The notes under the pieces were generated by a model. It did no database searches. It saw only the letters and a list, made by a program, of their open reading frames with translations, and was not told where the DNA came from. This document shows, piece after piece, positions 46,188 to 56,116 of a DNA stretch of 64,000 nucleotides (position 1 is its first letter; each line of letters starts with the position of its first letter). A program made the translations under genes and the position numbers. The DNA lies in assembly GCF_011762095.1 (NCBI RefSeq), contig NZ_JAASQO010000001.1, positions 310,001 to 374,000 on the forward strand, in the 5' to 3' direction. The stretch is from Parvibaculum indicum. Lineage in GTDB: Bacteria > Pseudomonadota > Alphaproteobacteria > Parvibaculales > Parvibaculaceae.

Positions 46188-47996
46188 TTACTTGCCGAAT
46201 AGATCGCCAATGCCCTTGCCGACATCCTCAAGCGCGCCGCCGACACCTTCCACGGCGCCCTTGGCGGCACCGCCGACCGTCTCGCCGACGCCCTTCACGA
46301 TGCCGGTCACGCCGCTGTCCTTGGCCGCCGTCGCCGCAAGCGCGGCGCAACCGCCGGAACTCGCCACGGATTGATCGCCCGTGCTCATCAGCGGCAGCAG
46401 CGCGCCGATCCCACCCGTCAGGGCGGTACCGGCCACCGCCGTCGCTACGCCCTTCACCACACCCGTCTTGTCCAGTCCGGCGGAAGGCGCAGTCAGCGGA
46501 CCGGAAAGCCGCACCGGGAAGGCAAGGCTGACGAGGGAGGGGTTCTTCGGCTTCGGTTTCAACAACAGGTCGACATATTCAGACCCGAGATTGACCGTGC
46601 CGCCGCCCGTTGTGACGAGGCTGTTCGTCTCCAGCGCCAGCGCCTTCGACGTGCCGACGCCGTTCTTGAAGTCGAACCGGCTGAGCGCACAAACGAGCTT
46701 CGCCCGCTCGCCGCTCTTGCCGTTGGGAATGAGAACATTCACCAGATCGTCCGACACCATGGCGAAGGCGCGAGAATTGATGCTTCCCTCGCCCAGCGCG
46801 AAATTGGTCTGCCCGCTTGCACTGGCCGCGATCGCATGGAGCGAGGCGCCACGCCCGCGAAGCGACGCGCCGAAATCCGCCTTGGCGCTCAAAAGGTCCG
46901 TTACCTCCGCATCCTTCAGCAGCCGGCCGAAATCCAGGGCGGAAGATGTTGCATCGAGGCTCACCGATTTTGCCTTTCCGTCGACACCGATATCCACCGT
47001 GACCGGACGATCCAGATAGTGCACGCTCAGCGGCAGATCGAGCCTGCCCTTCTCTATTTTGAGCGGCGCCTTGAGAGCCGTGAGCGTCACCCCGCCATAA
47101 ACGAGCCTGTCGATGGAAAGGTCGAGATCGGCGTCCACCGCTTCCAGCGCATCGAAAGGAAGCGGATCGCGGCTGAAGAGTTTGCCGTCCGACTTGGCCG
47201 GCGCGGCGCCGCTCCGGCCGCCTTTCAACAGCGGCGTCACATCGAGCTCGGGGCTCGTGAACGCACCCTTCAGCACCATCCTCTTGTTCGCACCGCGCTT
47301 CAACGAGAGATCGCCGCTGACGCTGGTATCGCCGATCGCAAGCGCCGTATCTTCAAGCGACAGGTCCGAGGCATCTCCCGAAACGACCGAGGCCAGGGAA
47401 ACCTCGGTGCCGTTCACCTCACCCGTGACCTTGACGTCGGTCGAGGCGAACCCGGGATCGATCCGCACTTCGTCGAAGCTGGCTTCGTTCACCTTGCCCG
47501 TCACGCCGTCGCGATAGGTGATGGCGAGATCGGTAATATTCACATCCGGGATGCCAGCCAGGCTCGGACCGCCGGAAGACTCTTCGGATTGCGCAGGCTC
47601 GGGCGCGGTGCCGGTCGACAGCTCCCAATTGCCCACACCCTTCCTGTTCGTCTCCAGATAAATGTCCGCGCCGTCGATCTCCACCGAACGCGCGTCCAGC
47701 TTACCGCCCAGCAACGGCACCAGCGCGACCTGGATGCCGAGCTTCCTGGCGGTGAGCATATTGGGACGCGAGCCCCAATCGGCATTGGCGAAGCTCACAT
47801 TCTCCGCAACGACGGTGGGCACCAGCGAAACGCCGATATGGAGCGGACCGGAAATCTTGAGCTCCCGCCCCGTAGCCTCTTTCGCAGCCTGCTCGATCTG
47901 CGGCGAAAAGCGCCCGAGATCGACGAAGCTGAGCGCGACCAGCGCGCCCCCGAAAACAAGGACGAGAACGACGAGAACCTTCAGCAGACCCTTCAT
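46188..47996 (-). CDS. AsmA family protein
   Basis: This 602-residue protein has one N-terminal membrane helix (MKGLLKVLVVLVLVFGGALVAL) and then the AsmA N-terminal domain with GRELKISGPLHIGVSLVPTVVAENVSFANADW. A long beta-rich body and the C-terminal AsmA2 region follow. AsmA proteins face the periplasm and are thought to carry or organise lipids between the membranes. The last 60 residues are rich in Gly, Val and Ala (GVTGIVKGVGETVGGAAKG). The ATG at 47996 has an AGGAGATGG ribosome binding site. Confidence 0.88.
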   Translation of the reverse strand: MKGLLKVLVVLVLVFGGALVALSFVDLGRFSPQIEQAAKEATGRELKISGPLHIGVSLVPTVVAENVSFANADWGSRPNMLTARKLGIQVALVPLLGGKLDARSVEIDGADIYLETNRKGVGNWELSTGTAPEPAQSEESSGGPSLAGIPDVNITDLAITYRDGVTGKVNEASFDEVRIDPGFASTDVKVTGEVNGTEVSLASVVSGDASDLSLEDTALAIGDTSVSGDLSLKRGANKRMVLKGAFTSPELDVTPLLKGGRSGAAPAKSDGKLFSRDPLPFDALEAVDADLDLSIDRLVYGGVTLTALKAPLKIEKGRLDLPLSVHYLDRPVTVDIGVDGKAKSVSLDATSSALDFGRLLKDAEVTDLLSAKADFGASLRGRGASLHAIAASASGQTNFALGEGSINSRAFAMVSDDLVNVLIPNGKSGERAKLVCALSRFDFKNGVGTSKALALETNSLVTTGGGTVNLGSEYVDLLLKPKPKNPSLVSLAFPVRLSGPLTAPSAGLDKTGVVKGVATAVAGTALTGGIGALLPLMSTGDQSVASSGGCAALAATAAKDSGVTGIVKGVGETVGGAAKGAVEGVGGALEDVGKGIGDLFGK

Positions 47997-48007
47997 GCCA
48001 CCATCTC

Positions 48008-48700
48008 CTATCCCGTTGGCGCTTCCGCCGCCCATAAGCGGTCGAGTGCCGGCAGAAGCTCGTCGAAATGGGTAAGCACTTTTCCCGCCCCGGCGCGCTT
48101 CAGCATATCCGTTTCATGATAGCCCCAATCGACACCCAGCGCATATGCGCCCGCCGCCCGGGCCATCTCCATGTCATAGGTCGTATCGCCTACCAGCACG
48201 GTGTCGGCGGGCTCCACCCCGGCCTCTCTGATGGCGCGGCGCAGCATTTCCGGATGCGGCTTGGACGGCGCATCGTCCGCCGTCTGGAGGGTCACGAAAT
48301 AGCGCCCGAGCCCATGCGCCTCCAGTGCGTGCCGGAGTCCCCGCTGCGATTTGCCGGTCGCCACCCCCATCAGTACATGGTCGATGCCATAAAGCCCTTC
48401 CAGCGCGGCCCGCGCACCCTCGAACAGCGGCTCCACCAGATCCGCTCGCTTGCGTAATTCGAAAAACGCATCCTTATAGGCAAGCGTCAGCTCGTCTCGC
48501 CTGGAAAGCTCCACATGCGGCACCAGCGTCGCGATCGCCTCGTCCAGCGAAAGCCCGACAATCGACAACACCTGTTCGCGCGGAAGCGGCTCCATCTCGT
48601 GCCTGGCAAAGGCATGAGTCATGGCGGCGACGATCATGTGCTGGCTGTCGATCAACGTGCCGTCGCAATCGAAAACCACGAGTTTCAGACGATCGCTCAA
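48008..48700 (-). CDS. HAD family phosphatase (phosphoglycolate phosphatase-like)
   Basis: This 230-residue hydrolase has the motif I VFDCDGTLIDS, motif II GVATGKS, a lysine in SKPHPEML and the acidic motif VLVGDTTYDMEMA. It has a helical cap between motifs I and II, typical of the Gph/PGMB-like group. It probably cleaves a small phosphate ester such as 2-phosphoglycolate. It overlaps the pseudouridine synthase gene by 4 bases (ATGA), so translation is coupled. Confidence 0.88.
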   Translation of the reverse strand: MSDRLKLVVFDCDGTLIDSQHMIVAAMTHAFARHEMEPLPREQVLSIVGLSLDEAIATLVPHVELSRRDELTLAYKDAFFELRKRADLVEPLFEGARAALEGLYGIDHVLMGVATGKSQRGLRHALEAHGLGRYFVTLQTADDAPSKPHPEMLRRAIREAGVEPADTVLVGDTTYDMEMARAAGAYALGVDWGYHETDMLKRAGAGKVLTHFDELLPALDRLWAAEAPTG

Positions 48701-49695
48701 AGCTCCAGCTCCTCGAACGGGTTTTCGTCGTCTTCCATATCGAAGGCGAGCAACTTCCAGCTCTTCTGCATATGCGGCGGCAAGGGCGCCACAAGGTGAA
48801 GGCGTTTTCCCTTGCCTGCCGGATGCGCAATGTCGAGCGAGCGTGCATGCAGGTGAAGCTGGCGTGGGATCTCGCCGCCCGGATGCGCTTTCACACCGCC
48901 ATATTTCCCGTCGCCGACAATCGGCGTTTCGATGGCCGCCGCATGAGCGCGGATCTGATGGGTGCGCCCCGTCATCGGCATGAAAGCGACCCAGGCAAGT
49001 TTGTAAGACGCCGTTGCGACGACCGCATAATGCGTCTCGGCATATTTACCCTCGGGATCGCCCTTGGCGGCGGGGAACACACGCTCCGCCCGCGGGCCGC
49101 CCTGCTTGGACAGCGCCAGCTTGATCGTGCCTCGCTGCGGCGAGGGCACGCCGACGACCAGCGCCCAATACACCTTGCGTGCATCCTTCTGTTTGAAGGC
49201 ACGGGCAAGCTCCGTCGCGGCTTTCGTATGACGCGCCAGCACGAGCACGCCGGAGGTATCTCGGTCCAGCCGGTGCACCAGCTTCGGCCGTTCTTTCGCA
49301 TCGAATTTGAGCGCATCCAGCATCCCGTCCAGATGACGCTCGGTCTTGGTTCCGCCCTGCACGGCTAGCCCCGCCGGCTTGTTGATCGCAATCACATCAT
49401 CGTCGCGATAGATGACAAGCGAGCGAACGAAATCGGCATCGGTCGCGGTAAGCGTCTGCTCCTTCTTCGGAGCGGGCTTTTCGACATCCTCTCCCATCGG
49501 CGGCACACGCACCGTCTGCCCGGCCTCGAGCCGCAGATTGGCCTTGGCCCGCGCACCGTCCACGCGAACCTGCCCCGTGCGCAGGAGCTTTTCGAGACGG
49601 CCATGCGTCAGCGCCGGGTAACGGCGCTTGAACCAGCGGTCGAGCCGTGTCCCGTCTTCGTCTTGCGAAACCTCGATCTGCTCGACAGCGCTCAT
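48697..49695 (-). CDS. RluC/RluD-type ribosomal large-subunit pseudouridine synthase
   Basis: This 332-residue protein has an S4 RNA-binding domain (about 15-75) and a pseudouridine synthase domain with the catalytic aspartate in HRLDRDTSGVLVLA. A basic C-terminal GRTHQIRAHAA follows. It converts uridines in 23S rRNA; the domain order and length fit RluC best. The ATG at 49695 starts MSAVEQIEVSQDEDG. Its neighbours are a HAD phosphatase (4-base overlap) and the fluoride channel gene. Confidence 0.92.
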   Translation of the reverse strand: MSAVEQIEVSQDEDGTRLDRWFKRRYPALTHGRLEKLLRTGQVRVDGARAKANLRLEAGQTVRVPPMGEDVEKPAPKKEQTLTATDADFVRSLVIYRDDDVIAINKPAGLAVQGGTKTERHLDGMLDALKFDAKERPKLVHRLDRDTSGVLVLARHTKAATELARAFKQKDARKVYWALVVGVPSPQRGTIKLALSKQGGPRAERVFPAAKGDPEGKYAETHYAVVATASYKLAWVAFMPMTGRTHQIRAHAAAIETPIVGDGKYGGVKAHPGGEIPRQLHLHARSLDIAHPAGKGKRLHLVAPLPPHMQKSWKLLAFDMEDDENPFEELEL

Positions 49696-50072
49696 ACGAG
49701 AACCAGCCGTACGAAATAGAGCCCGGCAAAGAGCGCAGCGATTGCACCCACCACCGAGCCGCCCACATAGAGCATGGACAGAAGCCCGTCGCCGCGCTCC
49801 ATCATGTTGGCCGCGTCGAGGGAAAAAGCGGAAAAGGTCGTGAAGCCGCCGAGAAGGCCCGTCATGACGAAGCTGCGCATTTCGGGAGAGAAGTGGAATT
49901 TCAGCGCCAGCCCTTCCGCGACAAAGCCCATAATGAAAGAACCGATCACATTCGCACTGAACGTGCCCCAAGGAAAATTCGGACCAAACCAATGCAGCAT
50001 CTGCGCGGTAAGCAAGTATCGCCCACTCGCGCCGACCGCACCGCCGATTGCCACTGCGAAAAGTCCGTTCAC
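49692..50072 (-). CDS. crcB: Fluoride ion channel
   Basis: This 126-residue four-helix membrane protein has the Fluc/CrcB landmarks GRYLLT, GTFSANVIGSF with the channel-lining Asn, and GGFTTFSAFS. It forms dual-topology dimers that export fluoride. The start is GTG at 50072, with an AGGAGAAGG ribosome binding site, overlapping the rarA stop codon (GTGA). No fluoride riboswitch precedes it, so it is likely expressed from the upstream rarA promoter. Confidence 0.92.
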   Translation of the reverse strand: MNGLFAVAIGGAVGASGRYLLTAQMLHWFGPNFPWGTFSANVIGSFIMGFVAEGLALKFHFSPEMRSFVMTGLLGGFTTFSAFSLDAANMMERGDGLLSMLYVGGSVVGAIAALFAGLYFVRLVLV

Positions 50073-51373
50073 TGACCCTTCTCCTGTCTGAGTTTCTGCC
50101 AATAGGCCAACCGCTTCGCGATCTCGCGCTCGAAGCCGCGATCCACCGGCGAGTAGAATTTCTGCCGCGTCATCTCCTCCGGGAAATAGTCCTGCCCCGA
50201 AAACGCATTGGGCGCGTCATGGTCGTATTCATAGCCTGCGCCATAACCGAGATCTTCCATGAGCCGCGTCGGCGCATTGAGGATGTGGGCCGGCGGCGAG
50301 ACGGAACCCGTCTCCCTGGCCGCGCGTTTCGAGGCACCGAACGCCTTGTAGCCCGCATTCGATTTGGGCGCGGTGGCGAGATAGATCGTCGCCTGCGCCA
50401 GCGCCAGATCGCCCTCCGGTGAACCGAGGAAATCGAAAACCTCCTTGGCCGCCAACGCCTGGTGCACCGCTTCCGGGTCGGCCAGGCCGATATCCTCGAT
50501 CGCAGCGCGCACCAACCGTCTTGCGATGAAGAGCGGGTCTTCACCCCCGACGAGCATACGCGCCAGCCAGTAAAGCGCCGCATCGCAATCGGAGCCACGA
50601 ATGGATTTGTGAAGCGCGGAGACGAGATTGTAATGTCCTTCCCGGCCCTTGTCGTAGAGCGGCGCGCGGCGCTGGATCGCGGCAATGAGATCGGCCGTCT
50701 CGAACGGCTCGTCCGGCGCCAGCGCATAGACCTCTTCGGCGAGGTTCAACGCATAGCGGCCATCGCCATCGGCCATGGCGCGCAGGCTCGCCCGCGCATC
50801 GTCGGTTACCGGCAGCGGGCGACCTTTATGCGCCTCGGCTCGCGCCAGCAATTCTTCCAGCGCGGAATCGTCGAGCCGGTTCAGCACCAGCACCTGCGCG
50901 CGTGAGAGAAGCGCCGCGTTAAGCTCAAAGGACGGGTTCTCTGTCGTCGCGCCGACCAGCGTCACCGTGCCGTCCTCCATCACGGGGAGGAAACTATCCT
51001 GCTGGGTCCGGTTGAAACGGTGAATTTCATCCACGAAGAGGAGCGTTCCCTGCCCCGTCTGACGGCGGGCCCGGGCGGCGTCGAACACCTTCTTGAGATC
51101 CGCCACGCCGCTGAAGATCGCCGACATGGGCTCGAAATGAAGCCCCACCCGGGTCGCCAGCAACCGGGCGATGGTCGTCTTGCCCGTGCCCGGCGGCCCC
51201 CAGAGGATGATCGAGGAGAGGTGCCCGGACGCCAGCATCCGCGCAAGCGGCCCCTTCTCGCCCAGCAGATGCGCCTGGCCGACCACCTCTTCCAGCGTTT
51301 GCGGGCGCAGCTTGTCGGCGAGCGGACGCGGCGCCCCCTCATCCATCCCGGCTGCTTCAAAAAGATTGCTCAT
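50069..51373 (-). CDS. rarA: Replication-associated recombination ATPase RarA (MgsA)
   Basis: This 434-residue AAA+ protein has Walker A GPPGTGKTT, Walker B FVDEIHRF, sensor 1 GATTENPSFE and the MgsA C-terminal tetramerisation domain (PDGD-like segment and RKFY near the end). RarA works at stalled replication forks and is a clamp-loader relative. It is the first gene of a leftward string with crcB, rluC-type and HAD genes. The 170 bases upstream (to 51544) form a divergent promoter region with bfd. Confidence 0.95.
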   Translation of the reverse strand: MSNLFEAAGMDEGAPRPLADKLRPQTLEEVVGQAHLLGEKGPLARMLASGHLSSIILWGPPGTGKTTIARLLATRVGLHFEPMSAIFSGVADLKKVFDAARARRQTGQGTLLFVDEIHRFNRTQQDSFLPVMEDGTVTLVGATTENPSFELNAALLSRAQVLVLNRLDDSALEELLARAEAHKGRPLPVTDDARASLRAMADGDGRYALNLAEEVYALAPDEPFETADLIAAIQRRAPLYDKGREGHYNLVSALHKSIRGSDCDAALYWLARMLVGGEDPLFIARRLVRAAIEDIGLADPEAVHQALAAKEVFDFLGSPEGDLALAQATIYLATAPKSNAGYKAFGASKRAARETGSVSPPAHILNAPTRLMEDLGYGAGYEYDHDAPNAFSGQDYFPEEMTRQKFYSPVDRGFEREIAKRLAYWQKLRQEKGQ

Positions 51374-51452
51374 GGGCGGGATTTATCACGTTTGCCGGGC
51401 ACACTCACCCACACCCGGAAAAGCCGCTGCAAAAAGTTGGGCCTGCGACAAT

Positions 51453-51475
51453 TTGCAATTGCGAATGCCTTGCAA
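51453..51475. promoter_or_regulatory. Paired TTGCAA palindromes upstream of bfd
   Basis: TTGCAA occurs at 51453-51458 and 51470-51475, with TTGCGAATG between. Repeats with TGCAA or GCAA half-sites resemble Fur-type iron boxes of alphaproteobacteria, which fits the downstream bfd-bfr pair. The match is partial. Confidence 0.35.
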
Positions 51476-51544
51476 TAACGATGCAGCCATGACATAAAGA
51501 CACTGGAATCGGGAGAATTCCCGAGCGAAGGGAAGGCCATCGAC

Positions 51545-51751
51545 ATGATCGTCTGCGTCTGCAATGCCATTAACGACCGCTCCGTGAAGCAAACGCTCGC
51601 GACTGCGCCGCATATTGCAACGCCCGCCGCCCTTCACCGCGCCCATGGCTGCAAGGCTCAATGCGGCCGCTGCCTGCCGAGCCTTGCAGAGTTGATCGCC
51701 GAGTCGAAGCTCGAAACCGCTCTCGCCTCCTCCGTTCAAGCTGCCGATTAA
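51545..51751 (+). CDS. bfd: Bacterioferritin-associated ferredoxin
   Basis: This 68-residue protein carries the four cysteines that bind a [2Fe-2S] cluster: C4 and C6 in VCVCNAIND, then C36-type in GCKAQCGRC. It donates electrons to bacterioferritin so stored iron can be released. bfr follows 93 bases later. The ATG at 51545 has a GGGAAGG ribosome binding site. Confidence 0.95.
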   Translation: MIVCVCNAINDRSVKQTLATAPHIATPAALHRAHGCKAQCGRCLPSLAELIAESKLETALASSVQAAD

Positions 51752-51844
51752 TCCGCAGAGCCGGTCTTTTCATCATTTGACCCCGTTCGCCTGAAGGGGG
51801 ACGATGATGCGCGATTCCTCCCTGCGTGATCCAAGAGGCACCCC

Positions 51845-52327
51845 ATGAAAGGCGACACCAAGGTCATCGAGTATCTGAACCGGGCGCTGAAGATGGAACT
51901 GACCGCCATCAATCAGTATTTCCTGCATGCCCGCATGTTCAAGGACTGGGGCTTCAAGCGCATCGCGGACAAGGAATACGAAGAATCCATCGATGAGATG
52001 AAGCATGCCGACAAGCTCATCGAGCGGATTCTCTTCCTGGAAGGCCTGCCCAATCTGCAGGATCTCGGCAAGCTCTATATAGGCGAGGACGTGGTCGAGT
52101 GCCTCGAATGCGACCTGAAGCTGGAGATGGAAGCGCAGGCTTTCTATCGCGAGGCGGTCGCCTATTGCGAAGGCGCCAAGGACTATGTCACCCGCGAACT
52201 CTTCGAGGACATTCTAGAAGGCGAGGAAGACCATATCGACTTCCTTGAAACCCAGCTCGAGCTGGCGAAGAAGGTCGGCAGCGAAAACTATCTCCAGACC
52301 CAGATCGGCGAAGGCGACGAAAGCTGA
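51845..52327 (+). CDS. bfr: Bacterioferritin
   Basis: This 160-residue four-helix ferritin has the ferroxidase residues E18, E51, H54 and the matching residues of the second half (about E94, E127, H130). The heme-binding methionine M52 in DEMKHADKL distinguishes bacterioferritin from plain ferritin. It forms 24-subunit shells that oxidise and store iron. It is preceded by bfd, so storage and release are under common control. The convergent Deg protease gene ends 6 bases away. Confidence 0.97.
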   Translation: MKGDTKVIEYLNRALKMELTAINQYFLHARMFKDWGFKRIADKEYEESIDEMKHADKLIERILFLEGLPNLQDLGKLYIGEDVVECLECDLKLEMEAQAFYREAVAYCEGAKDYVTRELFEDILEGEEDHIDFLETQLELAKKVGSENYLQTQIGEGDES

Positions 52328-52333
52328 GGCGCC

Positions 52334-53782
52334 TTACCCGCTCACCATCGCATTGAACACCCGGTCGCCCCGGCGAACTGAAAAATCCCATTGCGCACGG
52401 CTGGTGCCGAGAAGGCCGGTCAGGTCTTTTACCTGTCCGATCTTGCGCCGATTGACCTCCAGGATCACATCCCCGCGCTGGAACTTGATACGCGAGGCGG
52501 GCGACCCCTGCTCCACGTCGAGCACCACCACGCCGCCCTGCCCGCCCATCACCGACAGGCCGAGGCGGTCCGCAATCGCGGGCGAAAGATTGGCGACACG
52601 CATGCCCGAAAACGGATTGCGTCCGTCGATATCGGTTTCATGCGCAGGCGGATCTTCCGGCGGCGCCGCAAGCGTGACGCGCGCCGTGCGCAATTCGCCG
52701 TCGCGCATATAGGAGACATCCGCCTTGCCGCCGAGCCCCTTCGTGGCAAAGCGGTAGCGCACCGCCGCCGGGTCGATGACGTCGTGCCCGTCTACCGCCC
52801 GGATAACATCGCCGACCTTCAGGCCGGCCTGCGCAGCGGGCCCGTCGGGATAGATGTCGCGAATGATGCCGCCGCCGGGCCGGTCGATGCCGAGCGATCC
52901 CGCCATCTCCTTGTCGACCTCCTGAAGCTGGGCGCCGAGCCAGGGCCGTTCGATATGGCCGCCATCGCGCGCGCCGTCCACGATGAGGCGAACCATATTG
53001 CCCGGAATGGCAAACCCGATACCGACGCTGCCGCCCGATTGCGAGAAGATCGCCGTATTGATGCCGGCAAGCTTGCCATCCATCGTGACGAGCGCTCCGC
53101 CGGAATTGCCCGGATTGATCGCCGCGTCGGTCTGGATGAAGAACTGATAATCGGAAACGCCCACATGCGTGCGCGCCAGCGCCGAAACGATACCCGTGGT
53201 GACCGTCTGCCCCACGCCGAACGGATTACCCACGGCAAGGACCAGGTCCCCCACTTCGAGCGTGTCTGAGTCCCGGAACTTCAGATAAGGCAGATCCTTG
53301 CCCTGCGTGTCGATCTTCAGCACGGCAAGGTCGGTGCGTTTATCCGCGAGCACCACCTTCGCGTCGAATTCGCGTCGGTCCGTCAGCGCAATGGTGAGCT
53401 GTTGCGCGCCATCGATGACATGATTGTTGGTCACGATGAGCCCGTCTTCGGAAACAATCACCCCGGAGCCGAGAGATTGCGCCACACGTTCGCGCGACGG
53501 GCCGCCCTGAAACGGACCGCCGAAAAACCGCTGGAAGAAGGGATCGTTGAAAAGCGGCGAGGCCCGCTCCTTCACCACGCGCCGCGCATAGACATTCACC
53601 ACCGCGGGTGCGACGCGCTTCACGACGGGCGCGTAGGAGAGCTGGATCTGCTCGCGGCTCTGCGGCACCTGCGTTTCGGCGTGCGCCTTGCTCCAGCTCC
53701 ACGGGAAAAGCGCCAGCGTAACGCTGAGCACGATCGCCGTGACCAGCATCAGCAATACGCTCCCAAATGACGATTGCGACAT
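52334..53782 (-). CDS. Deg-type serine protease (DegP/HtrA family)
   Basis: This 482-residue protease has an N-terminal anchor or signal helix (about 8-30), the trypsin-like domain with His in IVTNNHVID, Asp in KRTDLAVL and Ser in GNSGGAL, and two PDZ domains (about 280-370 and 385-480). It acts on misfolded proteins in the periplasm. The ATG at 53782 has a GGTGGAG ribosome binding site; upstream in-frame starts lack one. Upstream 53783-53942 holds no gene. Confidence 0.92.
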   Translation of the reverse strand: MSQSSFGSVLLMLVTAIVLSVTLALFPWSWSKAHAETQVPQSREQIQLSYAPVVKRVAPAVVNVYARRVVKERASPLFNDPFFQRFFGGPFQGGPSRERVAQSLGSGVIVSEDGLIVTNNHVIDGAQQLTIALTDRREFDAKVVLADKRTDLAVLKIDTQGKDLPYLKFRDSDTLEVGDLVLAVGNPFGVGQTVTTGIVSALARTHVGVSDYQFFIQTDAAINPGNSGGALVTMDGKLAGINTAIFSQSGGSVGIGFAIPGNMVRLIVDGARDGGHIERPWLGAQLQEVDKEMAGSLGIDRPGGGIIRDIYPDGPAAQAGLKVGDVIRAVDGHDVIDPAAVRYRFATKGLGGKADVSYMRDGELRTARVTLAAPPEDPPAHETDIDGRNPFSGMRVANLSPAIADRLGLSVMGGQGGVVVLDVEQGSPASRIKFQRGDVILEVNRRKIGQVKDLTGLLGTSRAQWDFSVRRGDRVFNAMVSG

Positions 53783-53942
53783 AATCTCCACCAACATACG
53801 GCTCGCCCCCCGGCAGAAACCGACAGGTGGCTCATGGCCTCTCATTCCACCCGTCCATTCCAACCGCCGCAAACGGATTTTCCGGGTTCGCCGCACCGCT
53901 TTCAAGCGCCGATCGGCGATCTGACCGAATTGTCACAAAACG

Positions 53943-53975
53943 AAAGGGGCGGCTGCCCAAAGCAACCGCCCCTTT
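53943..53975 (-). terminator. Terminator at the end of the ribosomal gene cluster
   Basis: A stem of AAAGGGGCGG with CCGCCCCTTT, 13-base loop, is followed on the minus strand by TTTCG. It sits 25 bases past the rplQ stop codon and ends the alpha operon. Confidence 0.85.
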
Positions 53976-53999
53976 GAATTCTTCGATCGCCCTGAATGA

Positions 54000-54431
54000 T
54001 CAGGCGTTCTCGAGCTCCGCTTCCTGCTCGCCTTCGACATAGACCGGGCCGGAATCCTGCCCACGAGCCGTTTCGTCGCGGTCGACGAACTCGATCACGG
54101 CCATCGGCGCGCTGTCGCCATGGCGGAAGCCGGCTTTCAGCACACGGGTGTAACCGCCATTGCGTTCCGCATAACGCGGGCCCAGCACGTCGAACAGCTT
54201 CGCAGCCCATTCCTTGTCCGGCAGGGCCGAATAGGCCTGGCGGCGGGCATGGAGGTCGCCACGCTTGCCGAGCGTCACCAGCTTCTCCACATAGGGACGA
54301 AGCTCCTTCGCCTTGGGCAGCGTCGTAACGATCTGCTCATGTTTGATCAGCGCGACAGCCATATTGGCGAGCATCGCCTTGCGATGGCTTGCCGTCCTGT
54401 TGAGCTTGCGGCCGGAATTTCCGTGACGCAT
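54000..54431 (-). CDS. rplQ: 50S ribosomal protein L17
   Basis: This 143-residue protein starts [21 protein letters not shown], the conserved L17 N-terminus. The last 25 residues are acidic ([22 protein letters not shown]), a common alphaproteobacterial tail. It is the last gene of rpsM-rpsK-rpoA-rplQ, 68 bases after rpoA, and is followed by a strong terminator. Confidence 0.98.
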   Translation of the reverse strand: MRHGNSGRKLNRTASHRKAMLANMAVALIKHEQIVTTLPKAKELRPYVEKLVTLGKRGDLHARRQAYSALPDKEWAAKLFDVLGPRYAERNGGYTRVLKAGFRHGDSAPMAVIEFVDRDETARGQDSGPVYVEGEQEAELENA

Positions 54432-54499
54432 GACCCGTCTCCTTGTCTATTGCGGCGTCTCCCAGACGCTGCGGTCAACTCAAACGCCCGATTGGGCAA

Positions 54500-55516
54500 T
54501 CAATACTGGTCTTCGTAGCGCTTGGCCAGCTCTTCGATATTCTCCGGCGGCCAGTTCGGCACTTCCATACCGAGATGAAGCCCCATCTGCGCCAGCACTT
54601 CCTTGATCTCGTTCAGCGACTTGCGGCCGAAATTCGGCGTGCGGAGCATTTCGCTCTCGGTCTTCTGAATGAGGTCGCCGATATAGACGATGTTGTCGTT
54701 CTTCAGGCAGTTCGCCGAACGGACCGACAGTTCCAGCTCGTCCACCTTCTTGAGAAGGGCGGCATTGAACTCCAGCTCCGGGCGCGCTTCCTCGACCTGC
54801 TTCTGCTCGGGCTCTTCGAAATTCACGAAGGTCTGGAGCTGGTCCTGCAGAATGCGCGCGGCATAGGCGACCGCGTCGTCCGGCGAAATCGCGCCATTGG
54901 TCTCGACCTGCATGGTGAGCTTGTCATAGTCGAGGATCTGGCCTTCGCGCGTGTTTTCTACCTTGTAGGAAACGCGCTTCACCGGGCTGTAAAGGCTGTC
55001 GATCGGGATCAGGCCGATCGGCGCGTCTTCGGGACGGTTGCGGTCGGACGCCACATAGCCCTTGCCCTGCGACACGCTGAATTCCATGCGCATCTCGGCG
55101 CCTTCGTCGAGCGTGCAGATCACCAGCTCCGGGTTCAGCACTTCGATATCCGCCGGCGTGGTGATGTCGGCGGCGGTCACGACGCCGGGGCCCGTCTTGG
55201 TCAGCGTCATGCGCTTGGTGCCTTCCGCGTGCATGCGGAGCGCCAGCTGCTTGATGTTGAGAATGATGTCCGTCACATCCTCGCGGACGCCCGCGATGGA
55301 GGAGAACTCGTGCAGCACACCGTCGATCTGCACCGCGGTCACCGCCGCGCCCTGCAGCGACGACATCAGCACACGCCGCAGCGCATTGCCGAGCGTCAGG
55401 CCGAAACCGCGCTCGAGCGGCTCGGCGACAACGGTCGCGAAACGCTGGGCATCATGGCCCGGATTGATCTCAAGCTTGTTCGGCTTGATCAGCTCTTCCC
55501 AGTTCTTCTGGATCAC
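54500..55516 (-). CDS. rpoA: DNA-directed RNA polymerase subunit alpha
   Basis: This 338-residue protein has the N-terminal dimerisation domain ([38 protein letters not shown]) and, after a flexible linker near 240, the C-terminal domain ([19 protein letters not shown]) that contacts UP elements and activators. The start is GTG (55516). It follows rpsK by about 150 bases and precedes rplQ. Confidence 0.98.
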   Translation of the reverse strand: MIQKNWEELIKPNKLEINPGHDAQRFATVVAEPLERGFGLTLGNALRRVLMSSLQGAAVTAVQIDGVLHEFSSIAGVREDVTDIILNIKQLALRMHAEGTKRMTLTKTGPGVVTAADITTPADIEVLNPELVICTLDEGAEMRMEFSVSQGKGYVASDRNRPEDAPIGLIPIDSLYSPVKRVSYKVENTREGQILDYDKLTMQVETNGAISPDDAVAYAARILQDQLQTFVNFEEPEQKQVEEARPELEFNAALLKKVDELELSVRSANCLKNDNIVYIGDLIQKTESEMLRTPNFGRKSLNEIKEVLAQMGLHLGMEVPNWPPENIEELAKRYEDQY

Positions 55517-55669
55517 GTCTTGAACCTCGTGCCGTTAACGGATGCCGGAGCATCCGGGCGGGCTAACCCGCCATCTGAGCTGTTTAACGTCCCCTCCACC
55601 ATTCATTCGTGCGAGCGGACGTGACGAACCCGATGCCGGCATGCAACGGGTTCTGTCAGATAGGTCGTG

Positions 55670-56059
55670 TCAGACGCGGCGGCGCTTCGGAGGGCGGCAG
55701 CCATTATGCGGGATCGGCGTCACGTCGCGGATCGACGTCACGGTGAACCCCACCGACTGCAGCGCACGAAGCGCGGACTCGCGACCGGCGCCCGGGCCGC
55801 ACACTTCGACCTCGAGGGTCTTCATGCCATGTTCCTGGGCCTTCTTGCCCGCGTCCTCGGCAGCCATCTGCGCGGCGAAGGGGGTGGACTTGCGGCTCCC
55901 CTTGAACCCCATCATACCGGCCGAAGACCAGGAGATCGCATTCCCCTGCGCGTCGGCGATGGTGATCATGGTGTTGTTGAACGTCGAATTCACGTGAGCA
56001 ACGCCCGACGAGATATTCTTGCGTTCCTTGCGCTTCACGCGCGCCTTTTCCTTGGCCAT
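55670..56059 (-). CDS. rpsK: 30S ribosomal protein S11
   Basis: This 129-residue protein has the conserved landmarks [35 protein letters not shown] and the C-terminal [15 protein letters not shown]. It contacts 16S rRNA at the platform. It lies 57 bases after rpsM in the alpha operon. Confidence 0.98.
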   Translation of the reverse strand: MAKEKARVKRKERKNISSGVAHVNSTFNNTMITIADAQGNAISWSSAGMMGFKGSRKSTPFAAQMAAEDAGKKAQEHGMKTLEVEVCGPGAGRESALRALQSVGFTVTSIRDVTPIPHNGCRPPKRRRV

Positions 56060-56116
56060 GCGTCTCTAAACCTCTTGTACCGCGTGGCAAACACCCGCGG
56101 TGAAAACCTCGAAACC

